Below are positions 8,383 to 17,306 of a stretch of 41,104 nucleotides of DNA, one piece after another (the stretch's first letter is position 1; each line of letters starts with the position of its first letter). A program made the translations under genes and the position numbers. The DNA comes from Candidatus Cloacimonadota bacterium (GTDB taxonomy: Bacteria; Cloacimonadota; Cloacimonadia; Cloacimonadales; Cloacimonadaceae): NCBI GenBank assembly GCA_028681035.1, contig JAQUJJ010000016.1, positions 1 through 41,104 of the forward strand. The letters are read 5' to 3'. The notes beneath the pieces are model-generated. The model saw only the letters and a list, made by a program, of their open reading frames with translations, made no database searches and was not told the DNA's origin.

Positions 8383-9371
8383 AAAACTTAACCATTCCCA
8401 ATCTCAAAGCTTTATTAGATGGATTTTCTCAGAGCCGTATTATGGTTTTGGGAGATATCATGCTGGATGAATACCTATGGGGAAAAGTGCAAAGGATTTC
8501 TGCCGAAGCACCTGTACCCATAATTGAGCTTAACCACGAAGAGTTCCGTTTGGGAGGAGCAGCCAATGTAGCTTTAAATCTTGCTGCTTTAGGAGCCAAA
8601 GTAGAATTGGTGGGAGTTTGTGGTAAGGATAGCTACGCACAGACAGTAATGTCTTTGCTGAAACAGCAGAACCTCTCTTCATCCGGTATCTTCGAGGACA
8701 GCAACCGCCCTACAACACTGAAAACAAGGATTGGAGCCGTAAGCCAGCAAATAGTTCGTCTTGATAGAGAAGATACATCTGATATTGGCGCAAGTTTGAG
8801 AGATTTAATCCTTGAGCATATCCGACAAGAAATCCCGCATTGTGATGCACTAATCATTGAGGATTACGACAAGGGTCTGTTAAACAAGGATATGATAGAG
8901 CATGTATTGCGAATGGCGACTGAAAGCCATATACCTGTTGCGGTCGATCCAAAGAAGAAGAATTTTGGGTTTTACCAAGGTATCGAGATTTTAAAGCCCA
9001 ATTACTCAGAGATCCAGAATTATCTGGGTAAGCATTATAGCGAGCAAAATGGTTTCTTTGCGGCGGCTGAAGCAATGCAAAAAGATATGCAATGTAAGCA
9101 TCTGGTAGTTACTTGTGGAAGTGAGGGGATGTATGTTTTCACTATGGGTAAAGAACCGCAACACCTGCCTAGCTTTGCCAAAGAAGTGTTTGATGTATCA
9201 GGAGCCGGAGATACCGTGATAAGCACTTTATGCCTTGCTTACCTTGGAACAAAAGATATTCTGTCCGCTGCGCTAATCGCAAATCATGCTGCTGCCGTGG
9301 TTGTTGCAAAACATGGAACTGCCACAGTGAATTGTAAAGAAATATTGGATAGCTTTGATGAACAACAATAA
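8379..9371 (+). CDS. hldA: D-glycero-beta-D-manno-heptose-7-phosphate kinase (separate kinase half of HldE)
   Basis: 330-residue PfkB/ribokinase-fold kinase. [20 protein letters not shown] and [19 protein letters not shown] near the N-terminus, and the anion-hole/catalytic [10 protein letters not shown] near 270, identify the RfaE domain I family. It phosphorylates heptose-7-phosphate for the ADP-heptose used in the LPS inner core. In Escherichia coli kinase and adenylyltransferase are fused; here they are two overlapping genes. The ATG overlaps the purF stop (ATGA), with AGGAG at 8367-8371. Confidence 0.94.
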   Translation: MKNLTIPNLKALLDGFSQSRIMVLGDIMLDEYLWGKVQRISAEAPVPIIELNHEEFRLGGAANVALNLAALGAKVELVGVCGKDSYAQTVMSLLKQQNLSSSGIFEDSNRPTTLKTRIGAVSQQIVRLDREDTSDIGASLRDLILEHIRQEIPHCDALIIEDYDKGLLNKDMIEHVLRMATESHIPVAVDPKKKNFGFYQGIEILKPNYSEIQNYLGKHYSEQNGFFAAAEAMQKDMQCKHLVVTCGSEGMYVFTMGKEPQHLPSFAKEVFDVSGAGDTVISTLCLAYLGTKDILSAALIANHAAAVVVAKHGTATVNCKEILDSFDEQQ

Positions 9372-9846
9372 GCTGGTTTCTTGGGGAAAAATTGAAGAGC
9401 TTGGCAAAGCACTGCATAGCGAGGGGAAACGCATTGTATTTACCAATGGCTGTTTTGATATCCTGCATGCCGGGCATGTGCTTTATTTGCAAAGTGCCAA
9501 AGCTTTGGGGGACATCTTGATTGTAGGATTGAATAGCGATGAATCTGTTTCGCGTTTGAAGGGAAAAAGCCGCCCCATTGTAAACCAAGAAGAACGCGCC
9601 ATGGTACTTTCAGGCTTAGAATCTGTAGATTACATCTGTGCTTTTAGCGAAGATACTCCCTTGCGCCTTATTGAAAAACTAAAACCCAATGTGCTAGTGA
9701 AAGGCGGAGATTGGCAAATACAACAGATAGTGGGAGCAGATTTTGTATTGAGTTATGGTGGAGAAGTTCTCAGTCTGGAGTTTGTTAAGGGCATATCCAG
9801 CAGCAAAATCATTGAACGAATCGTGCTAAGAGGAAGCCGTGACTGA
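9358..9846 (+). CDS. hldC: D-glycero-beta-D-manno-heptose 1-phosphate adenylyltransferase (separate HldE half)
   Basis: 162-residue nucleotidyltransferase of the cytidylyltransferase-like fold. [18 protein letters not shown] carries the nucleotide-binding HxGH (HAGH), and SSSKIIERI near the C-terminus corresponds to the second nucleotide-binding motif. It makes ADP-heptose together with hldA. I prefer the ATG at 9358 to the TTG one codon earlier. It overlaps hldA by 14 nt and the rseC-like gene by 8 nt. No gmhA, gmhB or hldD appears in this window. Confidence 0.94.
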   Translation: MNNNKLVSWGKIEELGKALHSEGKRIVFTNGCFDILHAGHVLYLQSAKALGDILIVGLNSDESVSRLKGKSRPIVNQEERAMVLSGLESVDYICAFSEDTPLRLIEKLKPNVLVKGGDWQIQQIVGADFVLSYGGEVLSLEFVKGISSSKIIERIVLRGSRD

Positions 9847-10246
9847 AGAATTGATAGAAGACAGTGGACTTGTAACCGCTACAAATGGAGAAAAAGTAAC
9901 TGTTCAAATTGAGCGAGGAGCTGCATGTAAAAGCTGTAGCATGCACGGTTTCTGTTTAAAGAACGTAGCTACTGAATTTGAACTGGTCACCGAATTAGCT
10001 TTAAAACCCGGAGACAGAGTTTTACTGGATATATCACCCACAGGAAGAGTAATGGTTTCGCTGTTAATTTTCGGCTTACCGCTGGCATTCCTGTTTGGGG
10101 GTTTTATAGTGGCATCATATTGGATAAGTGAATTGCTGTCTATTCTAGTTGGTTTTTCTGCACTTGCCTTTAGTTTCTTAATTATAAGGATGATTGATAG
10201 CAAGTTTGGGAAAAAGCTTGATATCCGTATTGCGAGAAAAATATGA
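9839..10246 (+). CDS. RseC/MucC-family (SoxR-reducing system type) membrane protein
   Basis: 135 residues, GTG start overlapping the hldC stop. The N-terminal part has a Cys cluster [11 protein letters not shown] (Cys30, Cys33, Cys39 region), followed by two transmembrane segments at about 72-92 and 97-115, the RseC/MucC layout. Family members tune sigma-E signalling or assist electron transfer to SoxR, and related domains occur in Rnf-associated proteins. No sigma-E or rnf genes are nearby, so the role here is open; redox sensing at the membrane is inferred from the cysteines. Confidence 0.85.
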   Translation: MTEELIEDSGLVTATNGEKVTVQIERGAACKSCSMHGFCLKNVATEFELVTELALKPGDRVLLDISPTGRVMVSLLIFGLPLAFLFGGFIVASYWISELLSILVGFSALAFSFLIIRMIDSKFGKKLDIRIARKI

Positions 10247-10599
10247 GAATACGTTTAAATGAAATGGTCTTTTATGGCTATCATGGCGTGCATGCCGAAG
10301 AGCGAAAGCTTGGACAAAGGTTCATCGTTAGCATTACCCTGTACACAGATGGTGATTTGGATAAGGAAATCAGGAATCTGGAGGATACGGTAGATTACAC
10401 TAAAGTGTATAGCGAAATAAAAGAAATCATGGAAACGCATCAGTTTCACCTTTTAGAAAGCTGTGCTAACATGGTAGCAGATAGATTGATGGAAGGTTTT
10501 CCCTTGGTGCAAAAACTTAAGATATGTATTCAAAAGCCCTCAGTCCCAATACAGGGTAGCTTGAAATCCGTGGAAGTGGAGCTTAGGCGCAAACGCTGA
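10243..10599 (+). CDS. folB: Dihydroneopterin aldolase
   Basis: 118-residue folate-pathway enzyme that cleaves dihydroneopterin to 6-hydroxymethyl-dihydropterin and glycolaldehyde. Family motifs are FYGYHGVHAEERKLGQRF (10-27), DTVDYTKVY and the C-terminal KPSVPIQGSLKSVEVEL. It overlaps the preceding gene by 4 nt and shares one base with folK, which catalyses the next step. Confidence 0.95.
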   Translation: MRIRLNEMVFYGYHGVHAEERKLGQRFIVSITLYTDGDLDKEIRNLEDTVDYTKVYSEIKEIMETHQFHLLESCANMVADRLMEGFPLVQKLKICIQKPSVPIQGSLKSVEVELRRKR

Positions 10600-11099
10600 T
10601 GATATATCATTTATGCCTTGGGGCAAACATGGACAAACCAGAGAATGAAATACGCGAAGCCAAAAAAGTGATTTCAGAAATACCGGGGGTTACTTTGCTA
10701 CGGGCAAGCAGCGTAATAAAAAGCGCAGCCTACGGGAAAACCAATCAGGCGGATTTTTATAATCAAGTTATAGAGATTAAGAGCAACCTGCCCCCACAGT
10801 TGCAGATGCATATTCTTTTAGGGATTGAGAAAGCAATGGGCAGAACCCGCAAAGAAAAGTGGGGACCACGTATAATTGATATTGATATTCTGCTGGCTGG
10901 GGATTTGGTGCTGGACACCCGTAAAAGAGGAGGCATGCCAGGTATGCCAGAATTAATCCTTCCACATCCAGATTTTCACAATAGAGAGTTTGCACTACAG
11001 CTCTTAGTAGAGCTGATTCCAGATTTTATACATCCAACAATGCATAAAAGCATATCTGAACTATATTATAACTTAATGAACATTGGAGGAAAACCATGA
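10599..11099 (+). CDS. folK: 2-amino-4-hydroxy-6-hydroxymethyldihydropteridine pyrophosphokinase
   Basis: 166 residues. LCLGANMDKPENEIREA at the N-terminus, then GRTRKEKWGPRIIDIDILL with the two Mg-binding aspartates, and LPHPDFHNREFALQLL, define HPPK. It transfers pyrophosphate from ATP to hydroxymethyl-dihydropterin, directly after folB in folate synthesis. It overlaps glmU by 4 nt. Confidence 0.96.
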   Translation: MIYHLCLGANMDKPENEIREAKKVISEIPGVTLLRASSVIKSAAYGKTNQADFYNQVIEIKSNLPPQLQMHILLGIEKAMGRTRKEKWGPRIIDIDILLAGDLVLDTRKRGGMPGMPELILPHPDFHNREFALQLLVELIPDFIHPTMHKSISELYYNLMNIGGKP

Positions 11100-12124
11100 A
11101 CGCTCTTGCAGCGATAATCCTTGCTGCCGGAAAAGGCACACGGATGAAATCTGAACGTGCCAAAGTTACTTTCCCCATCGCCGACAAACCTATGGTTCAG
11201 CGAGTGGTGGACACAGCCTTAGCTATGAAGTGCGAACGTATTTGCATCGTGGTTGGTTATTTGAAAGAAACCGTTATCTCCTGTTTGGAAGAAGACGACC
11301 GCTTGGAATTTATTGAACAAAAAGAGCAACTGGGAACTGGACACGCAGTATCTATCACTGAATCTTTGTTTAAAAATCCCGATCAGGATATCCTCATCTT
11401 ATGTGGAGATGTCCCTTTGTTGACCCCGCAAACGGTGAATCGTATATACCAGGAACATCTATCGACTAATGCGGCATGTACCGTTCTAACTGCCTTCTTA
11501 GATGACCCCGGTAAATACGGAAGAATGTTAAGAGATAAAGAGGGAAAGCTTAGCGGCATCATAGAATATAAAGATGCGTCCGAAGAGCAACGCCAGATAA
11601 AAGAATGGAACACTGGTATTTACTGTTTTAAGGCTAAGGATATGTTCGAGGCACTAAGTAAGACTTCTAACCAAAACCAACAGGGAGAGTTCTATCTAAC
11701 CGATACTATTGAAATTATGTATAAAGCAAACAAAACTGTTTCCTCTGTTGTTCTTGAGGACTTGATGGAAGTATCAGGTGTTAATTCGCAAGAGCAGTTA
11801 TCCGAACTTGAAGATATCTACGTAGATAACATTCGTAAGAAATGGCTGAACAGTGGGGTGGTTATTCATAACCCAAATACTGTTTATATTGGTGATGACG
11901 TGTTGATTGAAACAGATGTAGAGATTCATCAGAATACTTTCATCAAAGGGAAATGTAGCCTTGAAAAAGGCTGTGTGATAGGTCCCAATTGCTATTTGGA
12001 ACACAGCACAGTGTGCAATGATACTATATTACAAGGGCACAACATCTTGGTAAATGCAATAATACATGAGCATGAGATTCTGGAATTTGCTGCACATGTG
12101 GTAGAAGAAACACCCTATGAATAA
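11096..12124 (+). CDS. glmU: GlmU-like UDP-GlcNAc pyrophosphorylase lacking a full acetyltransferase domain
   Basis: 342 residues, well short of the ~455 of bifunctional GlmU. The N-terminal nucleotidyltransferase domain is intact: LAAGKGTRMKS (9-19), then EQLGTGHAV and CGDVPLLTPQ. After about residue 230 only a short left-handed beta-helix segment remains, ending ILEFAAHVVEETPYE, and the usual C-terminal acetyl-CoA-binding region is absent. It probably makes UDP-GlcNAc from GlcNAc-1-P only; glucosamine-1-P acetylation would need another enzyme. SD GGAGG at 11085-11089. Because the stop codon lies inside an 8-nt overlap with the next gene, this looks like the true end rather than a frameshift. 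Confidence 0.85.
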   Translation: MNALAAIILAAGKGTRMKSERAKVTFPIADKPMVQRVVDTALAMKCERICIVVGYLKETVISCLEEDDRLEFIEQKEQLGTGHAVSITESLFKNPDQDILILCGDVPLLTPQTVNRIYQEHLSTNAACTVLTAFLDDPGKYGRMLRDKEGKLSGIIEYKDASEEQRQIKEWNTGIYCFKAKDMFEALSKTSNQNQQGEFYLTDTIEIMYKANKTVSSVVLEDLMEVSGVNSQEQLSELEDIYVDNIRKKWLNSGVVIHNPNTVYIGDDVLIETDVEIHQNTFIKGKCSLEKGCVIGPNCYLEHSTVCNDTILQGHNILVNAIIHEHEILEFAAHVVEETPYE

Positions 12125-12632
12125 ACCCAAAGACCCACGCTATCTATATTCTCCCTGGAGGATGGATTATATCTTGGGGGAGAAAGCTGATGATTGTGTA
12201 ATGTGCAGGTATCAGCAATTGGGGAATGACGAGGAAAACCTTATCCTGTATAGGGCAAAGCACTGTTATGTAATGATGAATCGCTATCCTTACAACAATG
12301 GTCACTTAATGATTGTTCCCTATATTCACAAGAGTTGCCTTAGCGATCTTGACAGCGAAACTTGGCTGGAAATGTGCGAGACTATCCGCATTACAGAAAA
12401 GATACTTAGAGCTTCATATCACTGTGATGGCATAAACATCGGGCTAAACCTTGGTTGTGCTGCGGGTGCAGGCATTGCTGAACATCTTCATGTTCATTTA
12501 GTTCCACGTTGGCTTGGCGATAGCAATTTTATGACAGTTGTTTGCGGGGAGAGAGTTATTCCGGAATATTTCGAAAGTGCCTATGCCAGATTAAAGCAAG
12601 AGTTTGCCAAATTGCACAGTAACAAGGAGTAA
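12117..12632 (+). CDS. HIT-family nucleotide hydrolase/phosphorylase (Ap4A-type)
   Basis: 171 residues with the histidine triad EHLHVHLVPRW near residue 121, preceded by MNRYPYNNGHLMIVP typical of the family. An N-terminal CVMC pair may bind zinc, as in some relatives. HIT enzymes of this branch act on dinucleoside polyphosphates or nucleoside phosphoramidates. The exact substrate is not determinable. The SPWR motif near the N-terminus (YSPWRMDYI) is seen in Ap4A phosphorylase-like members. Confidence 0.93.
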   Translation: MNKPKDPRYLYSPWRMDYILGEKADDCVMCRYQQLGNDEENLILYRAKHCYVMMNRYPYNNGHLMIVPYIHKSCLSDLDSETWLEMCETIRITEKILRASYHCDGINIGLNLGCAAGAGIAEHLHVHLVPRWLGDSNFMTVVCGERVIPEYFESAYARLKQEFAKLHSNKE

Positions 12633-12637
12633 GGTAT

Positions 12638-13087
12638 TTGGATTTGACAAACAACGAGCCTCCAGAGATTGTAGCACCGAAATGGAAGATTTGGCTTCCC
12701 GTTTGCTTGGGAGTGCTGGTTATCGTTGTTGCAGCAGTGTTCTACTTCAGCAAGCAGTCCGGCGATAAATCTCCTAAAGAGTATGGAGAGGATAAGCTCC
12801 CTGCGATAAAGGTTGTGGTTGTCAATGGCTGCGGTTATGTGCAGCTTGCATCAGAATTTGCAGCAGCTTTGGCGCGAAAGAATATTGAAGTGGTTAGCCT
12901 TGGAGATACTCCCAAACCTATCTATGATAAATCTATCATAGTAATGCGAAAAGGCGATAAGCAAGATTTGAAGAGACTACAGAAAATGACTGGTATCCAA
13001 CGTTGGACTAGTGCGGTTAACGAATACTATAATGCCGATTTTGAGATTATTGTCGGCAGGGATTATGAGGAGTTTATTAGTGAATAA
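12638..13087 (+). CDS. Membrane-anchored LytR_C-like domain protein
   Basis: 149 residues. The TTG start at 12638 is supported by AAGGAG at 12624-12629, 8 nt upstream. Layout: short cytoplasmic N-terminus, one transmembrane segment at about 19-40, then an extracytoplasmic domain beginning IKVVVVNGCGYVQLASEFA, which resembles the LytR C-terminal (LytR_C) fold. LytR_C domains occur in cell-envelope proteins, but their biochemical role is unclear. It sits just upstream of rsfS and overlaps it by 8 nt. Confidence 0.72.
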   Translation: MDLTNNEPPEIVAPKWKIWLPVCLGVLVIVVAAVFYFSKQSGDKSPKEYGEDKLPAIKVVVVNGCGYVQLASEFAAALARKNIEVVSLGDTPKPIYDKSIIVMRKGDKQDLKRLQKMTGIQRWTSAVNEYYNADFEIIVGRDYEEFISE

Positions 13088-13454
13088 AATGGAAGTGACA
13101 TTGGAAGACAATGTCAAACTGCAAGCCATTATTAGCTGGCTAACCGACAAAAATGCCGAAAACATCCGCATCTATGATGTGCAGAATAAAACGGATTATA
13201 CCGATATTATCGTGGTTTGTGAAGGTAGTGCTGATGTACATAATAAAGCTATCGCCAATCATTTGATTGATATGGCTAAAGAGCAACACCTGAATGTGTT
13301 AAGCAAGGAAGGTATTGATTATGGGCAGTGGATTCTAATAGACATTGGGGATATGATTGTTCATATTTTCCTTCCCCAAACACGAGAATATTACAAAATA
13401 GACGATTTCTTCAACAAAGTAAAGAATCGCATACCCGGAGAAGAAATCCAATGA
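13080..13454 (+). CDS. rsfS: Ribosome silencing factor RsfS (Iojap family)
   Basis: 124 residues using the GTG at 13080, chosen for GAGGAG at 13067-13072; an ATG four codons later is possible, and upstream in-frame starts lie deep inside the preceding gene without a ribosome site. Iojap signatures are NIRIYDVQNKTDYTDIIVV, then DYGQWILIDIGDMIVHIF. RsfS binds ribosomal protein uL14 and blocks subunit joining when nutrients are short. Confidence 0.95.
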   Translation: MNKMEVTLEDNVKLQAIISWLTDKNAENIRIYDVQNKTDYTDIIVVCEGSADVHNKAIANHLIDMAKEQHLNVLSKEGIDYGQWILIDIGDMIVHIFLPQTREYYKIDDFFNKVKNRIPGEEIQ

Positions 13455-15100
13455 TCAAAGAAATCCTGCATAACCATATAACCGAGGTGATGGACACCCT
13501 CCAGTTTAGCCACGAGAAGGATTTCATCGTCGAGATTCCCAATAATAACGATTTTGGGGATTACTCCAGCAATGTTGCTCTCGTATTAGCTAAGGAAAAC
13601 AAACTTGCTCCAAAGCAGTTTGCGGAAAAGCTGATTAAGGAACTAAAGAAAAACAAAGCCTATAAGAAACTGGAAATAGCCGGGCATGGATTTATCAACT
13701 TCTATTTGGCTCCCAGCCTTTATCAGATGGCGTTTTGGGAAATATACAAGCTAGACGAATATGGTCGCAGCGACTTTGGCAAACAGGAAAAAGTACTCCT
13801 AGAATTTGTAAGTGCAAACCCAACGGGACCATTGAATATCGTTAGTGCCCGTGCTGCTGCTTTTGGTGATACCTTATACCGGATTATGAACTACACTGGG
13901 TTTAATCCTGCACGTGAGTTTTATATTAACGATGCCGGTAATCAAGTGGATATTTTAGCGGAATCCTTAGAGCTACGTTTGCGCGAGTTACACGGTGAAA
14001 AGATAGGTGATTTCCCTTATGAAGCATATCATGGGGAGTATGTAAAGCACTTGGCACAACGGCTAAATGCGCTGGAGGGAAGCAGAGTGTTTATGCTTAC
14101 CGAGAAAGACCGCATGGAGCACTTAAAAGAATTTGCCCTTTCGGAACTCTTAGAAATGCAACGTAGTAGTCTGGAAAAATTCGGGGTTACTTTTGAAGGT
14201 TGGGTTTCAGAGAAAACCTTGCGCATGGAAGGCGTTGTAGAAGAAGTTCTTTCCTACTTAACTGAAGCAGAATGTACCTACGAAAAAGAAGACGCTATCT
14301 GGTTTTGTTCCACCAAATTTGGGGACGATAAAGACCGTGTGTTGATGAAGTCTGATGGTTCCATTACCTATTTTGTGCCGGATCTTGCTTACCACCTTAC
14401 AAAAATTCAGCGTGGTTTTACTAAGCTTATAGATATCTTCGGTCCAGACCATCATGGCTATGTCCCACGTATCAGAGCAGCATTCCGCGCCTTGAATTAT
14501 GATGACACTATGCTTGAATTCATTTTCCTTCAGCAGGTGAACCTCTTTGAAAGCGGTGAACGTGTTAAAATGAGCAAACGTGCAGGGAAAATAGTTACTA
14601 TGGACGAACTTGTAAGTGTAGTTGGCAGAGATGCTGCCCGTTATTTCTTTATTGCCCGTAAGGCAAATGCTCATCTGAATTTTGATTTGGAACTGGCGAT
14701 GAAACAGAATAATGAGAATCCTGTTTATTATTGTCAATATGCATTTGCACGTATCTGCAGCATGATAAAGAAAGCCCGTAAGGACAAGGTATATCCCAAG
14801 CATTTCAAAAAGGATATGATAGTAAAACTTACCAAGCCTGAAGAGCTGGCGATTATCCAGAAACTTGCGGATTTACCAGAATTGCTAATCCTTATCTCGA
14901 TACATAGAGAGCCTCACCGTTTGGCTACTTACCTTGAAGAGCTTTCAGGGATGCTGCATCGGTATTATGCCCGTTATCAGATTGTAAATTTAAAGAACAG
15001 CGACCTTACTCATTCACGGTTAATGCTGATTTATACGGTTAAACACGTAATGAGTATTTGCTTTGAACTTATGGGGATATCTGCTCCGGAGAAGATGTAA
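13451..15100 (+). CDS. argS: Arginyl-tRNA synthetase with altered HIGH motif
   Basis: 549 residues, class I synthetase. The ATG at 13451 follows GGAG and overlaps rsfS by 4 nt; a longer in-frame extension at 13328 lies inside rsfS and is rejected. The signature region reads SANPTGPLNIVSARAAAFGD (121-140), so the usual HVGH of the nucleotide-binding motif is replaced by NIVS. The KMSKR motif is intact (near 374-378, VKMSKRAGK), and the C-terminal anticodon-binding domain is present. The protein is otherwise full length, so I read it as a working lineage variant rather than a decayed copy. Confidence 0.96.
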   Translation: MIKEILHNHITEVMDTLQFSHEKDFIVEIPNNNDFGDYSSNVALVLAKENKLAPKQFAEKLIKELKKNKAYKKLEIAGHGFINFYLAPSLYQMAFWEIYKLDEYGRSDFGKQEKVLLEFVSANPTGPLNIVSARAAAFGDTLYRIMNYTGFNPAREFYINDAGNQVDILAESLELRLRELHGEKIGDFPYEAYHGEYVKHLAQRLNALEGSRVFMLTEKDRMEHLKEFALSELLEMQRSSLEKFGVTFEGWVSEKTLRMEGVVEEVLSYLTEAECTYEKEDAIWFCSTKFGDDKDRVLMKSDGSITYFVPDLAYHLTKIQRGFTKLIDIFGPDHHGYVPRIRAAFRALNYDDTMLEFIFLQQVNLFESGERVKMSKRAGKIVTMDELVSVVGRDAARYFFIARKANAHLNFDLELAMKQNNENPVYYCQYAFARICSMIKKARKDKVYPKHFKKDMIVKLTKPEELAIIQKLADLPELLILISIHREPHRLATYLEELSGMLHRYYARYQIVNLKNSDLTHSRLMLIYTVKHVMSICFELMGISAPEKM

Positions 15101-15106
15101 AGATAA

Positions 15107-15538
15107 ATGGAGCCAAGGCTGCGTGCCACTATCCAAGAGGATTTTGAAGCTTTTTATGCAATCGAACAAAAGGCATTCCCCCATCCCTGGTCCAAAGATG
15201 CCTTTACCGATTTTCTCTTGCCTTGGTCTTGGACGCTGCTTTACAATGACCAAATAGTTGGTTATATCTTCTATCACGGAGTGGAAGATGAAATGGTAAT
15301 TATTAACTTTGCTGTTGACCCCCAATACCATGGGCGAGGATGGGGAGAGTTTTTACTGAAGGAAAGCTTGCAGATTATGCATGATAATGGAGTAAACCGT
15401 TTCTTTCTGGATGTTAGACCTTCAAACCAAAAAGCCAGAGGATTGTATGAAAAGCACGGCTTTACTAGCATTGGAATACGCAAGAACTACTACGACCAAC
15501 CGGAAGAAGATGCTGTAGTTATGGGAAAGATATACTAA
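15107..15538 (+). CDS. rimI: GNAT N-acetyltransferase, RimI-like
   Basis: 143 residues. The acetyl-CoA loop is GRGWGEFLL, preceded by the strand DEMVIINFAVDPQYHG and followed by FLDVRPSNQKARGLYEKHGF, which is characteristic of RimI. RimI acetylates the N-terminal alanine of ribosomal protein bS18. An N-terminal FPHPWSKDAF segment also matches. Starts 6 nt after argS; nadB starts immediately after its stop. Confidence 0.88.
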   Translation: MEPRLRATIQEDFEAFYAIEQKAFPHPWSKDAFTDFLLPWSWTLLYNDQIVGYIFYHGVEDEMVIINFAVDPQYHGRGWGEFLLKESLQIMHDNGVNRFFLDVRPSNQKARGLYEKHGFTSIGIRKNYYDQPEEDAVVMGKIY

Positions 15539-17140
15539 ATGACATATGAACACGATTTCTTAGTTATTGGCAGCGGCATTGCAGGCTTGGTATATGCTCT
15601 GCGGGTATCCCGTATGGGAACAGTAGCAGTGGTAACGAAAAGCGGATTATTTGATTGTAATACAGATTATGCTCAGGGTGGTATTGCCGCCGCCATTGAT
15701 GCTAAAGATTCTTTTGCAGAGCACATTGAAGACACTTATCAAGCCGGTGCGGAATTAGGTAAACGCCAAGTTATCCAACAGATAATAGAATCTGGTCCAG
15801 CTCTGATAGAATACCTTATCGAACTGGGAACCGATTTTACGCGCTTGGACGATAACTATGATGCCAGCTTGGAAAACCTGTCTCTTACCATGGAAGGCGG
15901 GCACACCCGCCGCAGAGTGGCTTACGCTGCTGATTCCACCGGACATCAGATAATGGAAGCTTTAATAGCACAATGTAAAGCTAATCCCAAAATAGATATC
16001 TTTGAAAACCGTATTGCTGTAGATCTAATAACACAGCACCATGTAGTGCAAGATGATGGCTTTATACCCGGGATATCATGCTGGGGAGCTTATGTGCTTG
16101 ATACTGAAAACAACCGTGTGGATATCTTTCGTTCAAAAAAGACCATGATGGCTACCGGCGGGGCATCTCAAATCTATGCACATAATACCAATCCCAGCGT
16201 AGCTACCGGCGATGGCATGGCGATGGCAAGGCTTGCCGGTGCTCGCCTTGCTAACATGGAATTTGTTCAATTTCATCCCACCGCTTTCTGGAGTCCTGAT
16301 TCTGAGACTTTTCTAATCAGTGAAGCGGTGCGAGGTGAAGGCGGTATTCTTCGTTTATTAGATGGTCGTGCATTTATGGAGGATTACCATCCCAAGGGCA
16401 ATCTTGCCCCCAGAGATGTAGTTTCTCGTGCCATAGATGCAGAGCTGAAGAAACGAGGCGAGAAATATTGCTATCTGGACGCTACCGGCATTCCTGCCGA
16501 TAAACTACTCAGGCATTTCCCGTTTATAAACAGTAAGCTCCAAAGCATGGGTATAGATTTCACTAAAGACCCTATTCCTGTAGCTCCGGCTGCTCATTAT
16601 TTTTGCGGCGGGATTCTTTCCACAATCGATGGAGCAACGGATATTCGCAATCTCTTTGTTGCGGGAGAAGTAGCTTGCTGCGGGCTACATGGAGCCAATA
16701 GATTAGCCTCAAACTCTCTTTTAGAAGCACTGGTGGTAGCGTACAAAGCTGCTAATCACCCTTCTAATTTGGATGCAGTTGATTTCCCAACTATCCCTCA
16801 GTGGCATCTTATGGACGAGTTTAACGAAAACGAATGGGTTATTATCAGCCACAACCGAGAGATAATAGGAACCATAATGCAGGGCTATGTAGGCATCAGG
16901 CGCAGCCGGCGTTTACTAAAATATGCCCATTCCCGTCTTGAGAACATATACAACGAGATTAACAATTTCTACCAGCATAATGCTGTTAGAAAGGAAGTGG
17001 TAGAAACACGTAATATGGCAGTTATCGCCATTGCAGTTATTCGCAGTGCTTTGATGCGCAAAGAAAGCAGGGGCGCACATTTCTTGATAGATCACCCAGA
17101 AAGAAACGATCTGCAGTATAAACACGATACTATTATCTAG
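15539..17140 (+). CDS. nadB: L-aspartate oxidase
   Basis: 533-residue flavoprotein catalysing aspartate to iminoaspartate, the first step of de novo NAD synthesis. The FAD dinucleotide-binding motif is VIGSGIAGL (9-17); further family blocks are DYAQGGIAAA, EGGHTRRRV, HPTAFW, EAVRGEGG, and AAHYFCGGI followed by GLHGANRLASNSLLEALV. The ATG follows the rimI stop without a gap. Partner genes nadA and nadC are not in the window. Confidence 0.97.
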   Translation: MTYEHDFLVIGSGIAGLVYALRVSRMGTVAVVTKSGLFDCNTDYAQGGIAAAIDAKDSFAEHIEDTYQAGAELGKRQVIQQIIESGPALIEYLIELGTDFTRLDDNYDASLENLSLTMEGGHTRRRVAYAADSTGHQIMEALIAQCKANPKIDIFENRIAVDLITQHHVVQDDGFIPGISCWGAYVLDTENNRVDIFRSKKTMMATGGASQIYAHNTNPSVATGDGMAMARLAGARLANMEFVQFHPTAFWSPDSETFLISEAVRGEGGILRLLDGRAFMEDYHPKGNLAPRDVVSRAIDAELKKRGEKYCYLDATGIPADKLLRHFPFINSKLQSMGIDFTKDPIPVAPAAHYFCGGILSTIDGATDIRNLFVAGEVACCGLHGANRLASNSLLEALVVAYKAANHPSNLDAVDFPTIPQWHLMDEFNENEWVIISHNREIIGTIMQGYVGIRRSRRLLKYAHSRLENIYNEINNFYQHNAVRKEVVETRNMAVIAIAVIRSALMRKESRGAHFLIDHPERNDLQYKHDTII

Positions 17141-17142
17141 TT

Positions 17143-17257
17143 AAAAAGTGGAAAGGAGGAAGAGTGAAACACACTGATAGCTCGATTGCAACAAGTTCGA
17201 TAACAATAAAACTAATTCGCTGTCGTTTCAGCCTGTGTTACACTCTTCCACTTTTTC
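17143..17257. terminator. Large interrupted inverted repeat after nadB (possible terminator or leader of tmk)
   Basis: In the 166-bp nadB-tmk gap, AAAAAGTGGA and AGAGTGAAACACA (17143-17174) pair with TGTGTTACACTCT and TCCACTTTTT (17234-17255). The arms have a small bulge and a ~60-nt loop. The downstream arm ends in a T-run, so termination is possible, but the arrangement is unlike a compact intrinsic terminator. Confidence 0.45.
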
Positions 17258-17306
17258 ACCCTTTCACTTCTCAACGACATCTCCCCCAAAAATAGGAAAC
17301 TAAATT

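Noticed and set aside
9169..9588. 139-codon open frame antisense across hldA/hldC
   Set aside because: Shadow of two conserved overlapping genes.
13328..13450. N-terminal extension of argS by 41 codons
   Set aside because: Lies inside rsfS with no SD; ATG at 13451 aligns with the family start.
14258..14803. 181-codon open frame antisense to argS
   Set aside because: Lies wholly within a well-supported gene, with no family similarity and no own ribosome site.
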